A stretch of 64,000 nucleotides of DNA from Lepus europaeus (GCF_033115175.1 NC_084836.1:80876253-80940252); one strand, 5' to 3'; shown: positions 1 through 11,980, numbered from the stretch's first letter. Numbers and translations are program-made. The notes: a model not told the origin generated them from the letters alone.

Positions 1-3000
1 CGCCGCGCGCCCAGGTCACACGGGAGCCTGGGGTTCCTGCAGCAGGTGTAAAAATAGGTTACGAGGGGAAGGGTGATGAAATGAGCGTGCAGCGGCAACA
101 GTGGCGGAGTGTTGCAGCAGGCATTCCTCTGAAAGCCCTGGGGAGGCGGGGGTGCAGACGCGCTGGGGTTCAGTTGCTTTCCTTTCCCTCCCGGCATGCT
201 CATCCGGACCGACTCAGAGGCGGCGTCTTCCTGACCTGTAGCCTTAGCCCCTTTAGGGAATCCAGTGAGTGGTAACTCATCGAGCGTGTTATCAACACGG
301 GAACACAAGGAGAACCCAGTCCCGTGGATCGGGGATCCCCCAAAGCTGCTCATGCAGTTCCGCCGACTCTGGTCGACGCTTCCACGCTGGCTTGCCCTTG
401 ATGTCACCCAGATGCCCTTCGTCTTCACGTAGCTGGGACAGGGAGCTGAATGAACTTTGAGAAGATTCGTAGCTCCTCATGCGCTGCTCCAAAGCTGGGA
501 GCACAGCCTAGAAAGACTTTGATTTGTTGATTTCCCATAACAGACATCCTTGCTAGCTGTAAACACAGCCTGCCGGGAGCTCCCTGGACCCCTTTCTTCT
601 GAGGGCCACAAATCTCTTCAACCCATGGCCAGAGACCCTCGGTCAGCCCCATGACGTGGGCATTCTTTGCTTCCTTTGCAGGGGTCCTGGTCCCTGCCTG
701 CGTGCCAGCCTGGAGGTGGAGACCCATCAGGCTCCTGCAGCCCTCCCCTGAGTCCCCTACCCCCAAAACCCAGAGCCTGGGAGGGGCTTGGCAGCTGTGC
801 ACGTGCCCTCAGCAGGCCTCCCCCCCGGGAACTCCCAGAGTCACAGGTGGATCCTGAGAGATGGCTCAGGTGGGACTTTCACACAAGGCTGTGTTGGCTC
901 ATCCCAAAACCCCACAAGCCGTGGGCTTCCAGAAAAGAAACCAAAAAAACCACCAACAGCCAGAGACAAACCCGTCAACCACAGGCACTAGTGGACGTCC
1001 ACAGCAGGAAAGAGTCTGGGCTGCCAGGGAGGGGCCTGGGGGGGAGAGGAGGGGGACTGGGGACCGGTTCCTGGGCCCCTGCTGTCTCCTCTCATTCATA
1101 AACTCAAGCAAAACAAGGGTCGAATTGAAGAATTTTCTCCGTGTTGGTTTTGCTACTTTTGCTTCTGTTAGGATTTAGGGTTCACTCAAAAATTTCATCA
1201 TCATCCAAATTGGCTCTCCCCGGGGCCTTGTGCCCAGGAGAAGTGTTCCACCTCGGTGGCTGAGTGTTTTTCCACCTGTGCCTGAGACCCACCGCCCGAG
1301 GAGAGGTGGTCCCGACCACCCAGGAGCCCTCCGGGTCCAGTCAGTGACACTGCTACCCAGCAACGCTCAGAAGATTCTAGAAACACAAGGTGCTCTCCCA
1401 GTGAGAGTCCCTGTAGGGCAAGAGAAACGACCCAAGGCTCAGGACAGCAAACGCCAATCAGGACAATGGGCGAGTGCCAGGTGTAGGCGCCAGCCGGTGG
1501 GGGGAGGGGTGCCCTGGAATGGCCGAGACAGCGCATCGCTGGGGAGGGCCATTCTTTGTCACACACAGGTGTAGGGTAACAGGTTCCAAGCAGGGAGGTC
1601 AGATCCGTGTTTTTTACCCATTTGGCTCTAAGCAAGGCCATCTTGGGCCTGTTTACAAAAAGGAAAAGCCCCGCCCTTCTCTCTCAGCTCGCCCAGCTGC
1701 CTCGCTGACATCTCCAGGTGGGCCCTGCTGTCCAGCAAGAGAAATGGGTGCACAGGGAATCCCCTGTCTCGCACTCAGGGACTGCTGCAGCCCCAGCTCT
1801 GCCCAGGAGCAAGAGCTCAGGGACACAGCCAAGGCCAGCGCCCACTGTGCAGTCTCTGCTCTTTCACAACGCACTGCGCTCAGACCAGGAGAGCAGCTGG
1901 TGACTCGCGGCCGCCAGCCCAGGGCTGGCGTTGGAAGGACAGCTTGGCCCTGTCAAGTTTGTTTTTCTGCTTCCTGAGGATGGCAGGTCGGGTCCGGGGC
2001 CTGGCACACAGGACAGAGACCCAGGGATGCAGCAAAGTGGAAGCGAGCTTTAATCACCTTGGGCCATTCCACCGGGGGCTGCTGGCGATGGACAGAGTGA
2101 CCAGGAGGTGGTTCCCCGTTCTCTGTTGTTTTTTGTTTCTTTTTGAGTAAACAGTGAATCCTCACAGACTGGCGGTCTTGAGCTGCTTCCTTCCATGTTT
2201 ACAAAGCTCTCAGACCCCCACTGCTCAGCGCCTGTCCCGTCTCTGGAGCCCCCCGTAGGTGTCTGGCAGCGAGCAGCTTCTGGAATGTTCTGTGTGCAGG
2301 ATCCAGAAAGGCCCGGTTGCAGATACCTGGCGTTAGCAGAAGAGACGCGCCAGGACTCGGAAGTCGTAGTGGACTCCCCGGGACTCTCCTGCTCAGGGAT
2401 TGCATTTGGCCTCCGTGAACCAGTGGCCCTGACCCGACTGTAGGCAGCAAGTAGCTCGCCGCTCCACTCCTCTCTGGTGGTTTTACCAACCCCTTGGTTT
2501 TCGGCCTGGAGTCCGCTCTTCTCAGAAACAGTTTGGTTTGGGGATTCTGAGTGGGGGAGCGGGGAATCTGGCACCCGTGTTTGCTCACAGTCACGTGGAC
2601 TTGAGTCCTTTCTGTTATCTGGGGTGGAAAATTGTAATGAGCAAGTTCTTTTTTTTTTTAATTTTCGCTCAGAAAAGCAAATACTGTGTTTTTGCAATAA
2701 ATGCCTTTCAGTAACAATTGCCGAGGCACAGTCATCCGGGAAGCCCCCCCACCCCACCCCCACCCCAGTGGAGCCCAATTGTGATGACCCCAGTGGCCTG
2801 AGGCCGGGCCAGGGCGCAGCCCTCACCTGTCCGCCCACCAGGTCCCAGATTTCCGTCTGAGTCGGAGTCCAGGCGAGAAGCCTCATTTTGTACCTTAAAA
2901 GACAGGAATTGCACGGAGTGATGACTTTTCTCCAAGGAGGCGGGCCTTCCACCGATGGAAATGAGGAAACCCCGCACGGGTGAGGGGCTGTCACAAGTGT

Positions 3001-3604
3001 CATCACACCCAAGCCCGCTGGGTGGACCAAGGAGACCCCCAACCATCCAGACGAGAGACCCTGCAGCCCGCGGCGGGCCGCGTGGACCCTGTCTCCCTGG
3101 CCCCCCTCAGTGTGACCACCTGTGTCCCAGCCTGCTGACTGTGCCATGTGGAGGATGGATGAGTCCCTTCACCCTCGCTGTGTGTCCCTCTCTACCCGCT
3201 GAAGGCCACGTCCTCATCCGAAGGGAGACTCAGCGGGAAACAGCCGTGGTTTTTCTTTGCACTCGGCGTCTATGTATGATCCACGTGAAGTGAATGTTTC
3301 TTAACGCTTTCAGGTCTACCACGTTTAGTACATGTAAATAAGAAAAAAACTTTGATAAATACGGTAAATTAAGTTATAGAGTGTCATTGGATTCTTATTT
3401 TGTTCTCTCTCGTTATTTAATCTTCCTGATGATCCACGCCTTTGCAGGCGTGTGTGTGTGTGTGCGTGTGCGTGTGCACGCGTGCCAGGACACACAGTGC
3501 TGGCAGCCACGCCGGGGAAAGCACACAGCTCCGTTGGTGACCGCCACTTGGCTCTCCACGTGACCCTGACTCCCTCTTCCATTCTGATTTACTGTGATGA
3601 TTTA

Positions 3605-3610
3605 AATAAA
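3605..3610 (+). terminator. Polyadenylation signal AATAAA (proximal)
   Basis: Canonical AATAAA within TTTAAATAAAGTAG, followed by GT-rich sequence at about 3630-3660. It sits at the end of the repeat-free block and fits the 3' end of the + strand gene entering from the left. Confidence 0.5.
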
Positions 3611-3669
3611 GTAGAAACCAGCACCTAGGCGCTGTGTGATTCTTTCATCCTTGTTATCGTTTGTAGGAA

Positions 3670-3675
3670 AATAAA
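3670..3675 (+). terminator. Polyadenylation signal AATAAA (distal)
   Basis: Second AATAAA, 65 bp after the first, in GAAAATAAAGTTTATTCC and followed by a T-rich run (3700-3713). Two close signals suggest alternative cleavage sites of the same transcript. Confidence 0.5.
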
Positions 3676-3739
3676 GTTTATTCCTGGCATCTAGTACATT
3701 TTCATTTTTTTTTTGAAAAGTTGTTCAAAAGCATTCTTT

Positions 3740-5432
3740 GTTATAAAAGCCTATGCATTACCCAAAAAACAGTAGCTGCTTCCAATCCAGGGCCGTTTAC
3801 AGCTGTGTCGACGTGAAATTCATCTCTCAGCCCATCACACCCAAAGGCTGGGATCCACCCACGAGGGGGCCTGGGTCCGTGTGTTGTCGGATTGTCCTGC
3901 TGTCCTGCAGTAGTGCAGACCACACCTCCCTTCATGACTCAATGCCAGTGTCAGCATTGCCTGCCACCGGGTTGGCATCGAGGTCCATGGTGAACGGCGC
4001 CCTTGCTTGGTCCTTCCAGGGCAGCCCCCGCACCTGCTCCCTTCCGGTGGTCTGGAGTCTGGGTCCTGAAGAGCAGTGGGCAGACTTGGAGGGTTTGTCT
4101 TATCAACGAGAGGCAATCATGGGCTCCTATGGTTTTCCTGACCCTGAGGATGAGCCTGCCTCAGGATTCCATCTGTCGCCTGACAGCCTGGCCAGTGCCC
4201 CGCTGCCAGAGTCCCGAGCCACTCCCAGGCACTGCACTCGAGACATTGGCCAAGTTTGTAAAACTCATTCACTCGTCCACTTAGCAGATATTCCTATACT
4301 GCTCATTACTTGCAAAACATTTCACTGAAGCTGAAGGGGTTCGGGTGCCTCCCTGGACGTCAGGTGGAGCCTGCACTGATCTGGCTCCCTTTTTTGCTTT
4401 TGGTTGATAGCAAGAGCCTGTCTAAAGCTACCCCGCTGTTAATACCTGCTTCCTCATAGAATGAAGTTCAGTGTGTTTCAGAACTCTGCAGTCTAGGAAG
4501 CAGTATACCGACTTCCTTCAGAAAGGTTCGAGGGTTGCCTAGGCCCACTCTGTCTCCCCACCCCTGCCCCAGATTCTGCTCCTACCCTGTGGGAAGCAGA
4601 ACCTGAGTATCTGCATTCCTCAAAACTGTCCAGGGATCCTGCAGGTGGAGTTGGATAGAGGGACCTGGGCCAACCCCACGGGCGATGCTCTGGCCAGCAC
4701 CTGCCATGCTCCCGCCTGTATACCAAGGGGAGTAGAGTGGCGTTCCTGGTCTCACCAATGAGCCAGCCTTGTAGCGTGCCCTCCATGACTCTGCACATGC
4801 CCTGTGGGGTAATGGAGAGTTAATTTTCACATCTGGAAATGGCCATTGGAAAGCCCAAGGACATGAGACAAGCCGCCTTCTAAAACAGTTTGCTTGCTTA
4901 TTCACGGCAAGAGGATGGGAAGTAGAGACGTGTAGTCCATTATGCTTTCTGTAAGTCATCAGATCACCTTCAAAACATACCTGTCAAAGCAAACCATCCC
5001 ATGCAAGACCTGCAGAATTCCAAAAAGAATTGCTGTTCCAGCGGTTCTAAAGGGACTACTCTCACCACAAGCAGTGGGCTCATAAAGGTCTCCCTTAGCT
5101 TTTGCCAGGTGCCTGAGTTTAAGCAAAGATTATTCTTAAGGCCACAGTAGGATTCTCTAAGTATTCCAGGAAAGATGCAGCGAAGCTCATCTCACAAGGA
5201 GAAGGCACCGACATTTGTATCTGCTCAACTTCTGTAAACCCAGTCTGATGGCATTCCGGCTCTGTGTGTGTATGACCTAAATTGAGCCCACTTCGGTTTG
5301 TGAAATCATTGATGTTCAAGAGGCGCTATCATCATTTGCCCAAGTAACTTCCATTGAATTTCATTTTGCAAACCAAAACATGAAAGCCATGGACGTGACA
5401 CACAAGGTAAATGGAACCCCCACGTATTCGGT
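3740..5432. other. Intergenic stretch, no gene recognised
   Basis: Unique-looking DNA between the putative RALGAPA2 poly(A) sites and the first SINE. At about 4255-4340, a run resembling 'attcattcaacaaatatttattgag' suggests an old L2/MIR-type fragment. Nothing else was recognised. Confidence 0.4.
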
Positions 5433-5446
5433 TAACTCATGGTCTT

Positions 5447-5780
5447 GTTTTTTTGAAGATTTATTTATTTACTTGAAAGTCAGAGTTACACAGAGAAAGA
5501 AGGAGAGAGAGAGAGAGAGAGTTCTTTCATCCGCTGGTTCACTCCCCAAATGGCCACAATGACCAGAACTGAGCTGATCCAAAGCCAGGAACCAGGAGCT
5601 TCTTCCAGGTCTCCCATGCAGGTGCAGGGGCCCAATGACTTGGGCCATCTTCCACTGCTTTCCCAGGCCATAGCAGAGAGCTGGATCAGAAGTAGAGCAG
5701 CCAGGACTCGAACCGGTGTCCATATGGGATGCCAGCACTGCTGGCGGCAGCTTTACCTGCTACGCCACAGCACTGGCCCC
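5447..5780 (-). repeat. CSINE, full length, with target-site duplication
   Basis: Reads on the - strand from a tRNA-like head (ends CACAGCACTGGCCCC on +) to a TAAA-type tail. Flanked by a 14-bp duplication, TAACTCATGGTCTT (5433-5446) and TAACTCACGGTCTT (5781-5794), with one mismatch. Confidence 0.95.
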
Positions 5781-6001
5781 TAACTCACGGTCTTATGAAA
5801 GGTCATTTTCCATGCTCCACACACCACCTCCTCCAGCAGGTACCAAGCAGCCAGAAAGCGAGGGTCCACGTGAGGATACCCGCACAGCAGCAGTTGCCGT
5901 TCCTTCCAGTGTCTGCACCGTGTGCCGAGAACAAAGTCTCCATGTATGTTTGGCAGTCACGATTTTTCATTTTAAAAAATTTAAATTAAGAAATACTTTT
6001 A

Positions 6002-6295
6002 ATGGCACGGTGTATCGCCTGCTTGTTAAGATGCCCACACCCCACATCCCAGTGCCGGGGTTTCCTTCCCAGCTCCAGCCCCTGCCTCCAGCTTCCTCTA
6101 GTGCTGGCCCCTGGAGGCAGCATGATGACGCAGGTGATTGGGTTCCTGCCACCCACATGGGAGACCTGGATGGAGTCCCCGACTCCTAGCTTCAGCCCTG
6201 GTGAGCTGCTGCAGGCATTCGGGGCAGTGAACCAGTGAATGGGAACTCCTGCTCTCTCTCTTCCCCTCTCTCAGCTCTTAAATAAATAAAAAATG
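6002..6295 (+). repeat. Old, diverged C-repeat SINE
   Basis: Keeps the order head, 'CCACCCACATGGGAGACCTGGATGG'-type block, CT-rich tract and TAAATAAATAAAAA tail, but is much more diverged than typical CSINE copies. No clear duplication is left. Confidence 0.7.
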
Positions 6296-7395
6296 CTTAC
6301 AATAACTTAAAAAATAATATACTTTCAATACCTGCAGCTCCAGTATCCTAGATTGGATAAAGACAAGGGATCAGTGAAGCATTAATGTTTTTCCGGAAGA
6401 TTCTATCTTGTCCAGAACAAATGTAGAGGAGAAGCTATGTAGTCCCGGTTTGTGGGCTCCTTTGTGTTTTGTGTCAGACGAGAAAAACAGGCTCAGAAGG
6501 TCCTTAAAGCTGCTCTCTCCTCGGGTGGCAGAGGGCCTCTGCACGGCAGGCATTGACTGTCCTGGCTAAAACATTATCCTGAGAAGGAGAGTCAGTGCAC
6601 TGAGGGTCTCAGGGCCACAGTGTCCTCTCCTGTGTGCCCAGGTATCCTGTGCAGTCTCCCATTTGTGCAGCCCCGCCCTCCTGCAAAATGCCTCTTGAGT
6701 TGGGCAACGTGTTCTGTCTGAACACCTCGCCCCGCAGCAGCTCCCTCCCGGCGCAGGGTCCCCCGGGGTGCCCCGGCGCAGGGTCCCCCGGGGTGCCTCT
6801 CGCCGCCCAGGGTGTGAAGTGGCCCGGGCCTTGCTATTACAGACCCTCAAAGGATCTTTTTGACTTCAGAAAATAGCCTGGCAAAGAAAAGCTTTGTTCC
6901 ACGGACACTCCACCACTGCATTATGCTCCTCGGATGGCAGAGGTGAGGACTTTTGATCAATATCCCCAAGAGAAGCCGCTGCTGGGCTAAGTGCAAGCCC
7001 AGGGCCTAAAGGAGTGGGGCTCCCTCTCTCCCTCCCACTCGGTGCCTCTCTCTCTCTCTCTCTCTCTCTCTTTCCACCAACAGAGCCGGGGAAGGCAGCA
7101 CGTTAAATGGCCTCATCTTCTGCTTTCAGAAGCGGTGGCCGCAGTCTGCTATCTGCCACTGGAAATGCTGATTTCTGGCACCTGCCTTCCCAGAACCCTT
7201 GGCGTTGTCCGTTCCAGGCACCCGTGCAGGTGGGAGACCTCTAGGCAGGAGCCACCCTTCACCCAGCAGGTGTATTTACTCCACATCCGGGAGATTGTGA
7301 TGGAACAGGCAGAGCAGGTGCCTTCCTAACTTCCAAAAATGATGTTCTGCCTCTTACCCCACATCCCTATCCCAGGATGGACAAGCAGGCTACTC
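6296..7395. other. Intergenic stretch with a 25-bp tandem duplication
   Basis: No gene recognised. It contains the perfect tandem duplication at 6748-6797, listed separately, and a (CT)n run at about 7045-7072. Confidence 0.4.
6748..6797. repeat. Perfect 25-bp tandem duplication, two copies
   Basis: Copies at 6748-6772 and 6773-6797 are identical, starting CCGGCGCAGGGTCCCCCGGG. The unit is GC-rich with a CCCCCGGGG core. Confidence 0.9.
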
Positions 7396-7410
7396 AAAAG
7401 AATAGTTATC

Positions 7411-7723
7411 AGGCCGGCGCCGTGGCTCAATAGGCTAATCCTCCACCTTGCGGCGCCGGCACACCAGGTTCTAGTCCCGGTCGGGGTGCCAGATTCTGTC
7501 CCGGTTGCCCCTCTTCCAGGCCAGCTCTCTGCTGTGGCCAGGGAGTGCAGTGGAGAATGGCCCAAGTGCTTGGGCCCTACACCCCATGGGAGACCAGGAG
7601 AAGCACCTGGCTCCAGGCTTCGGATCAGCGATGGCAGCCATTGGAGGGTGAACCAACGGCAAAGGAAGACCTTTCTCTCTGTCTCTCTCTCTCACTGTCC
7701 ACTCTGCCTGTCAAAAAAATAAA
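7411..7723 (+). repeat. Young CSINE, 'GTGGCTCA' poly(A) subfamily, perfect TSD
   Basis: Head GGCCGGCGCCGTGGCTCAATA and a tail CTGCCTGTCAAAAAAATAAA without TAAA units. Flanked by the 15-bp perfect duplication AAAAGAATAGTTATC (7396-7410 and 7724-7738), so the insertion is recent. Confidence 0.95.
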
Positions 7724-7804
7724 AAAAGAATAGTTATCTCTGTGGAGAGCCTTCTCTGTAGATTAATGCAACCACATGCAGAAATACAGAGTTTGCTTTT
7801 GTCT

Positions 7805-7918
7805 TTTTAAAGTCCTATTTTATTTATTTGAAAAGCATAGTGGCAGAGAGAGAGAGAGCGAGCAAGCGAGCTTCCATCCGCTGGTTTATTCCCCAAATGG
7901 CTGCGACGGCCATTCTCA
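7805..7918 (-). repeat. 5'-truncated CSINE
   Basis: Tail, (GA)n tract and the 'CCATCCGCTGGTTTATTCCCCAAATGGC' block are present on the reverse strand. The head is missing, so the copy is truncated at its 5' end. Confidence 0.8.
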
Positions 7919-8464
7919 CTGGCACCTGCCCTCAGTAATTCATCCCATCTCCACCTCAGCCAGCAAAATACATCATTTATTTGTTCAAGACTCTGGGCTA
8001 CTTCTCTTTGCACCCAGGAGGCCACACCATCCAGTTTGGGCTCTAAAAGATCCAAGAAGAACCCTCAAGGGGCTCAGCCAGACAAGTCCAAGGGCCGCTC
8101 ACTTCCTGCCACGTAGCGTTTCCCACAGCTGCCTGTAAGAGACCACTGCTGGCACCAGCACGGCTGCACCTGGCACCACCTCCTTCATGTCCCCATCTTC
8201 TGCGTGTGGTTGCCTAGAGGTGAAGAACCTCTCATGTGGGCTGTGGAGGTGACCTGGCTCCTTAGTATTAGGCATCTATTGTAATGCCCAACACATTGTC
8301 CACACTCCCTTAAAGGAGCGCATAGCTGCAAGGGAGGCTGGAAAGGCAAGTTTCTGGGTTCCAGCTTGGGGAAGCAGTGTTCCATCGCTGGAGGTTCAAA
8401 GGCATGGAGCAAGCAGAAAGCAGTGTCAGTTTCTGTGGAGGGCTGGGGGAGGGAGGATGCTACT

Positions 8465-8600
8465 CTTTCCTCATTTTATCAATGAGAAAACAGAGAATTA
8501 GTAACTCATCCAAGGCCACAAGGCTCTTAAATGATGGAGACAAGATGATGAAAGCAGATGTTTGAACTCCAAGGCCCTGGCACCTAACAGCCACACACTG
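8465..8600 (-). repeat. MIR fragment
   Basis: 'CTCATTTTATCAATGAGAAAACAGAG' followed by 'AAGGCCACAAGGCTCTTAAATGATGGAGAC' matches the recalled reverse-complement MIR pattern (gaggaaactgaggc ... aaggtcacacagct). Confidence 0.6.
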
Positions 8601-8767
8601 CTGAGAAGGACCTGGGTTCCTCTGTAGGTGTACCTGTGAATTCCCAAGGGAGTGACCTACTGCTCGTTATTATCAAGACCCACTACCTTCAGTGGCCTTG
8701 GCACTCTCTCTGTGGTATAAAATTATATTTTTCCTTGAAATATTTTCTCAAAAGTTATCAGACAGCA

Positions 8768-9062
8768 AGTCTGGCTTTATGGTACAGCAGGTTAAGCCAC
8801 CACCTGCAACCTGCATCGTAGGCATCCCATAAGAGCGCCAATTGGAGTCCCGGCTGCTCTACTTCCAATCCAGCTCCCTGCTAATGTGCCTGGGAAAGCA
8901 GTGGAAGATCGCCCAAATATATGTCATCCTTGGGAGAAACCCAGATGGAGTTCCAGGCTCCTCAGCTATTGCAGCCATTTAGAGAACGAACGAGTGGGTG
9001 GAAGATCTCTTTCTCTCTCTGTCTCTCTCCATAACTCTACCTTTCAAATAAAATTTTATAAA
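8768..9062 (+). repeat. CSINE, moderately diverged
   Basis: Head TGGCTTTATGGTACAGCAGG, GGAGTCCCGGCTGCTCTAC, CT-rich tract and CTTTCAAATAAAATTTTA tail. It abuts the oppositely oriented copy that follows. Confidence 0.85.
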
Positions 9063-9379
9063 AGATTTTATCTGAGAGGTAGAGCTACAGACAGTGAGAG
9101 GGAGAGACGGAGAGAAAGGTCGTCCTTCCATTGGTTCACTCCCCAAGAGGCCACAAGGACTGGAGCTGTGCTGATCCAAAGCCAGGAGCCAGGATCCTCC
9201 TCCTGGTCTTCCATGCGGGTGCAGGGGCCCAGGAACCCAGGCCATCTTCCATTGCTCTCCCAGGCCACAGCAGAGGGCTGGATCGGAAGAGGAGGAACAG
9301 CCAGGACTTGAACCGGCACCCACATGGGATGCTGGTGCCGCAGGTGGAGGATTAACCTACTGCGCCACAGTGCCGGCCC
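9063..9379 (-). repeat. CSINE, reverse orientation, tail-to-tail with previous copy
   Basis: Begins AAAGATTTTATCTGAGAGG and ends GCCACAGTGCCGGCCCC. With the preceding + copy it forms an inverted SINE pair joined at their A-rich tails. Confidence 0.9.
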
Positions 9380-9389
9380 CATCATATAA

Positions 9390-9950
9390 ATTTTTAAAAT
9401 CTTAAGAAAAAAAGTTATGAGACTGTGTGAGCCAGAGTTAGCATGCGGGTCCCTCTGTATGCCTGGTGTTGCCTGTGTTGCCCTCAGAGTGAAGCTGGGC
9501 AGGGCCTGCTTTGCAGGAGTGGTGCTTGGAGAGTGTTCCATCTCTCACACGTGCTGGTTGCCATGGTTCCAGGAGGTGAGTTGCTTGCAGGTATACAATA
9601 CAAGTGATCTCCACAACAGAGATCTCTGGTTCTAACTTTGGTTCTAAAAGTGCAAGAGAGAGAACTGGATGGAAGGTGGCTTGGGTGATCAGACCCGAAG
9701 TCAGAGTCTCGCTGTGGTGCTGCTTAAAACACCACTGTTTACGATCAAGCCTTTCGTTTCTCTCCATTGCGGTTTGCATCCACAGGATGTGGGAGTCGAT
9801 CAAAAAATGATGCAGAATGTGCAAACTGGCTGCTACAAATGTGCACCTGTGTGAGAGCCTTGGTTGCTGTCACAAAGTGCTGGAGTCACCGGGTCTCCTC
9901 CCAGGTAGTGGTCATTCGTGTGTGCAGGTTGGATCCTGCAGAAATAAGAA
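9390..9950. other. Unique spacer, nothing recognised
   Basis: No gene-like ORF with splice context, no repeat family recognised. Confidence 0.3.
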
Positions 9951-9954
9951 GTGC

Positions 9955-10225
9955 TCCAGCGGTGGGCGTTTTTCCCTAGCAGTTAAGATACAGGCTGGGC
10001 TGCCCGTGTCCAGTCTGGGTTTGAGTCCCGGCTCTGCTCCTGTTTCTAGCTTCCTCCTGATGCATAGACTGGGTGGCAGCAGGAGAGGATTTGGGTCCCT
10101 GCCACCCACACAGGAGATCTGGATTGAGTTCCTGACTCCAGCTTCAGCCTCCAGAAGGGACACTGGGGAGAACCAGTGGGTAGGTCTCTTCCTCTCTCCC
10201 TCTTATCTATCATCTAGCTGACTAT
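9955..10225 (+). repeat. Old, diverged C-repeat SINE
   Basis: 'GGGTTTGAGTCCCGGCTCTGCTCC', 'CTGCCACCCACACAGGAGATCTGG' and a CT-rich end follow SINE order. There is no intact tail. Confidence 0.7.
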
Positions 10226-10506
10226 CTAACCTGTCTATTTCTGGGTCTCAAATGAAAGAGTAAGTTAAAAAAATTTGTAAATGGTCTTCTCCAATGCCTA
10301 AGAGACTACTTGATGACTCACTTGGCTCCTCCCCATCCTACTGCAGTAAGAGATATGCAGGCTATCATTTGGGAGTCAAATTGCCAAATCCCAAAGCAGT
10401 GGTTTCTATGATGCGGGATTAGAGCCACCCGTGTTCATGGGGCACCATGTTGTGCTCCGTTCAGTAGTCCCTTCCCGAGAGGATGGACTCCAGACCCTTG
10501 CGCTGG

Positions 10507-10759
10507 GCTGGCATTGTGGCGCAGTGGACTAAGCTGCCGCCTGCAACACCAGCGTCCCATGCTGGAGCACCTATCAGAATCCCAGGCACCGCACTTCCAA
10601 TGGCCAAGTGCTTGGGCCCCTGCTATCCACACGGGAGACCAGAACGGAGCTCCTGGTTCCTGGCTTCCAGTTGGCCCGGCCCCAGTCACTGTGGCCATTT
10701 GACGAGTGAAACTACATGAAAGATCTTCCTCTGGGTAATTGCCTTTCAAATAAATAAAT

Positions 10760-10806
<47 letters not shown>
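10507..10806 (+). repeat. CSINE with a very long poly(A) tail
   Basis: Head GGCTGGCATTGTGGCGCAG. Tail AAATAAATAAATAAATCTT runs into about 38 consecutive A residues (10769-10806), suggesting a recent insertion. Confidence 0.9.
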
Positions 10807-10807
<1 letters not shown>

Positions 10808-11009
10808 CCCTGCACTTCCCTATCCTTTTGTTTCTTTGTTTGTTTTTTCATTTTTTTTCTTTGTTCACTATCCATTTGAATTCTCCCACGCTGGAACATT
10901 GGCCCCATGGGGATTTCTATCCATGGACAGGTTTCCTTCTTGATCTCAGCTGAATCTCCCACCTACAAGTGATGTCACTTCTTCAGGGCCTTCCATTCTG
11001 TGTTCTGTT

Positions 11010-11124
11010 GTACGGAAATAATGACCAATACAGCCTTGTAGAGTAATTGTGATAACTCAGTGAGTAATCCACCTTAAGGCCTTAAACCAGGCAAATAATA
11101 CGACTATTAGTTACTATAGTTACA
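11010..11124 (+). repeat. Possible MIR fragment
   Basis: 'TAGAGTAATTGTGATAACTCAGTGAGTAAT ... CCAGGCAAATAATA ... TTAGTTACTA' resembles the 3' half of MIR. Diverged. Confidence 0.4.
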
Positions 11125-11275
11125 GATAGGAACTCCATCCAGGTCTCCCTTGTGAGTGGCAGGGGTCCAAGCACTTGAGCCATCACTGCCGCCCCTCAAG
11201 ATACATTAACAGGAAGCTGGACCAGAAGTGGAGCAGCTGGGACTTGAACTGGATTTGCATGTCTGAGGATTGCAT
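11125..11275 (-). repeat. CSINE fragment
   Basis: Contains 'CCATCCAGGTCTCC', 'CAGGGGTCCAAGCACTTGAGCC' and 'AGTGGAGCAGCTGGGACTTGAAC' in reverse-SINE order. Both ends are degraded. Confidence 0.75.
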
Positions 11276-11309
11276 GAAAGCAACCATAATTAACATGATG
11301 AACAGTCTG

Positions 11310-11560
11310 GGGGGATGGGCATTGTGCTAAGTGGGTTAAGTCACTGCTTCCGATGCCTACATCCCATAAAGGAGGGCTCTCGCTGACTTAGCGACCCAGC
11401 TGCCTGATACTGTGCATCCCGGGAGGCAGCAGATGGTGGCTCAAGTGCTTCGGCCCCAGCCACCCACATGGGAGGCTCAGGTGGAGTTCTGGGCTCCTGG
11501 CTTTGGCCTGGGCAAGTCTTGGCTATTGCAGGCATTTGTGGAGTACATCAGAGGATGACA

Positions 11561-11597
<37 letters not shown>

Positions 11598-11640
11598 CCT
11601 TCTCCCCCTACCTTTCAAGTACCTAAAAAATAAATATTAC
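11310..11640 (+). repeat. Old, diverged C-repeat SINE
   Basis: Head GGGCATTGTGCTAAGTGGG, a long (CT)n tract (11563-11594) and a TAAAAAATAAATATT tail. Confidence 0.8.
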
Positions 11641-11650
11641 AAAAATCATA

Positions 11651-11980
11651 GGGGCCAGTGCTGTGGTGCAGCTGGTTAACACCCTGGCCTAAAGGGCTGG
11701 CATCCCATATGGGCACTGGTTCGAGACCGGGCTGCTCCACTTCTGATCCAGCTCTCTGCTATGGCCTGGGAAAGCAGTAACAGATGGCCCAAGTACTTGG
11801 ACCCCCACACCTGCATGGTAGACCTGGAGGAAGGTCCTGGCTCCTGGCTTAGGATCAGCGCAGCTCCAGCTATTGTGGCCAATTGGGGAGTGAACTAGTG
11901 GATGGAAGACCTCTCTCTCTCTGCTTCTCCTCTCTCTGTGTAACTCTGACTTTCAAGTAAATAAATAAATCTTTAAAAAA
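11651..11980 (+). repeat. CSINE, full length
   Basis: Head GGGGCCAGTGCTGTGGTGCAG through AAGTAAATAAATAAATCTTT, with all blocks in order. Confidence 0.95.

Larger units (their letters stand above)
1..3690 (+). other. RALGAPA2: Probable terminal exon / 3'UTR region of RALGAPA2 (inferred)
   Basis: About 3.7 kb with no recognised SINE or L1, ending in two canonical AATAAA signals on the + strand. RALGAPA2 encodes the alpha-2 subunit of the Ral GTPase-activating complex. In human it lies next to INSM1 and is transcribed towards it, with a long 3'UTR whose end is, from memory, under 20 kb from the INSM1 3' end. Here the gap from 3.69 to 19.92 kb is 16 kb, which fits. A strong splice-acceptor-like stretch (pyrimidine tract then CAG, at about 661-681) could mark the start of the last exon. 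I do not recognise any RALGAPA2 protein segment, so the position of the stop codon and even the gene identity are inferred from synteny. Long ORFs here on either strand look like GC-rich chance frames. Confidence 0.4.

Noticed and set aside
2050-3147. 365-residue open frame on the - strand in the putative RALGAPA2 3' region
   Set aside because: Antisense to the inferred transcript, with no recognisable motif, low-complexity stretches and no coding context; most likely a chance frame.
7411-7500. tRNA-gene-like head sequences in many places
   Set aside because: These are the tRNA-derived heads of CSINEs, followed by SINE bodies and tails; none folds as a stand-alone tRNA gene by eye.
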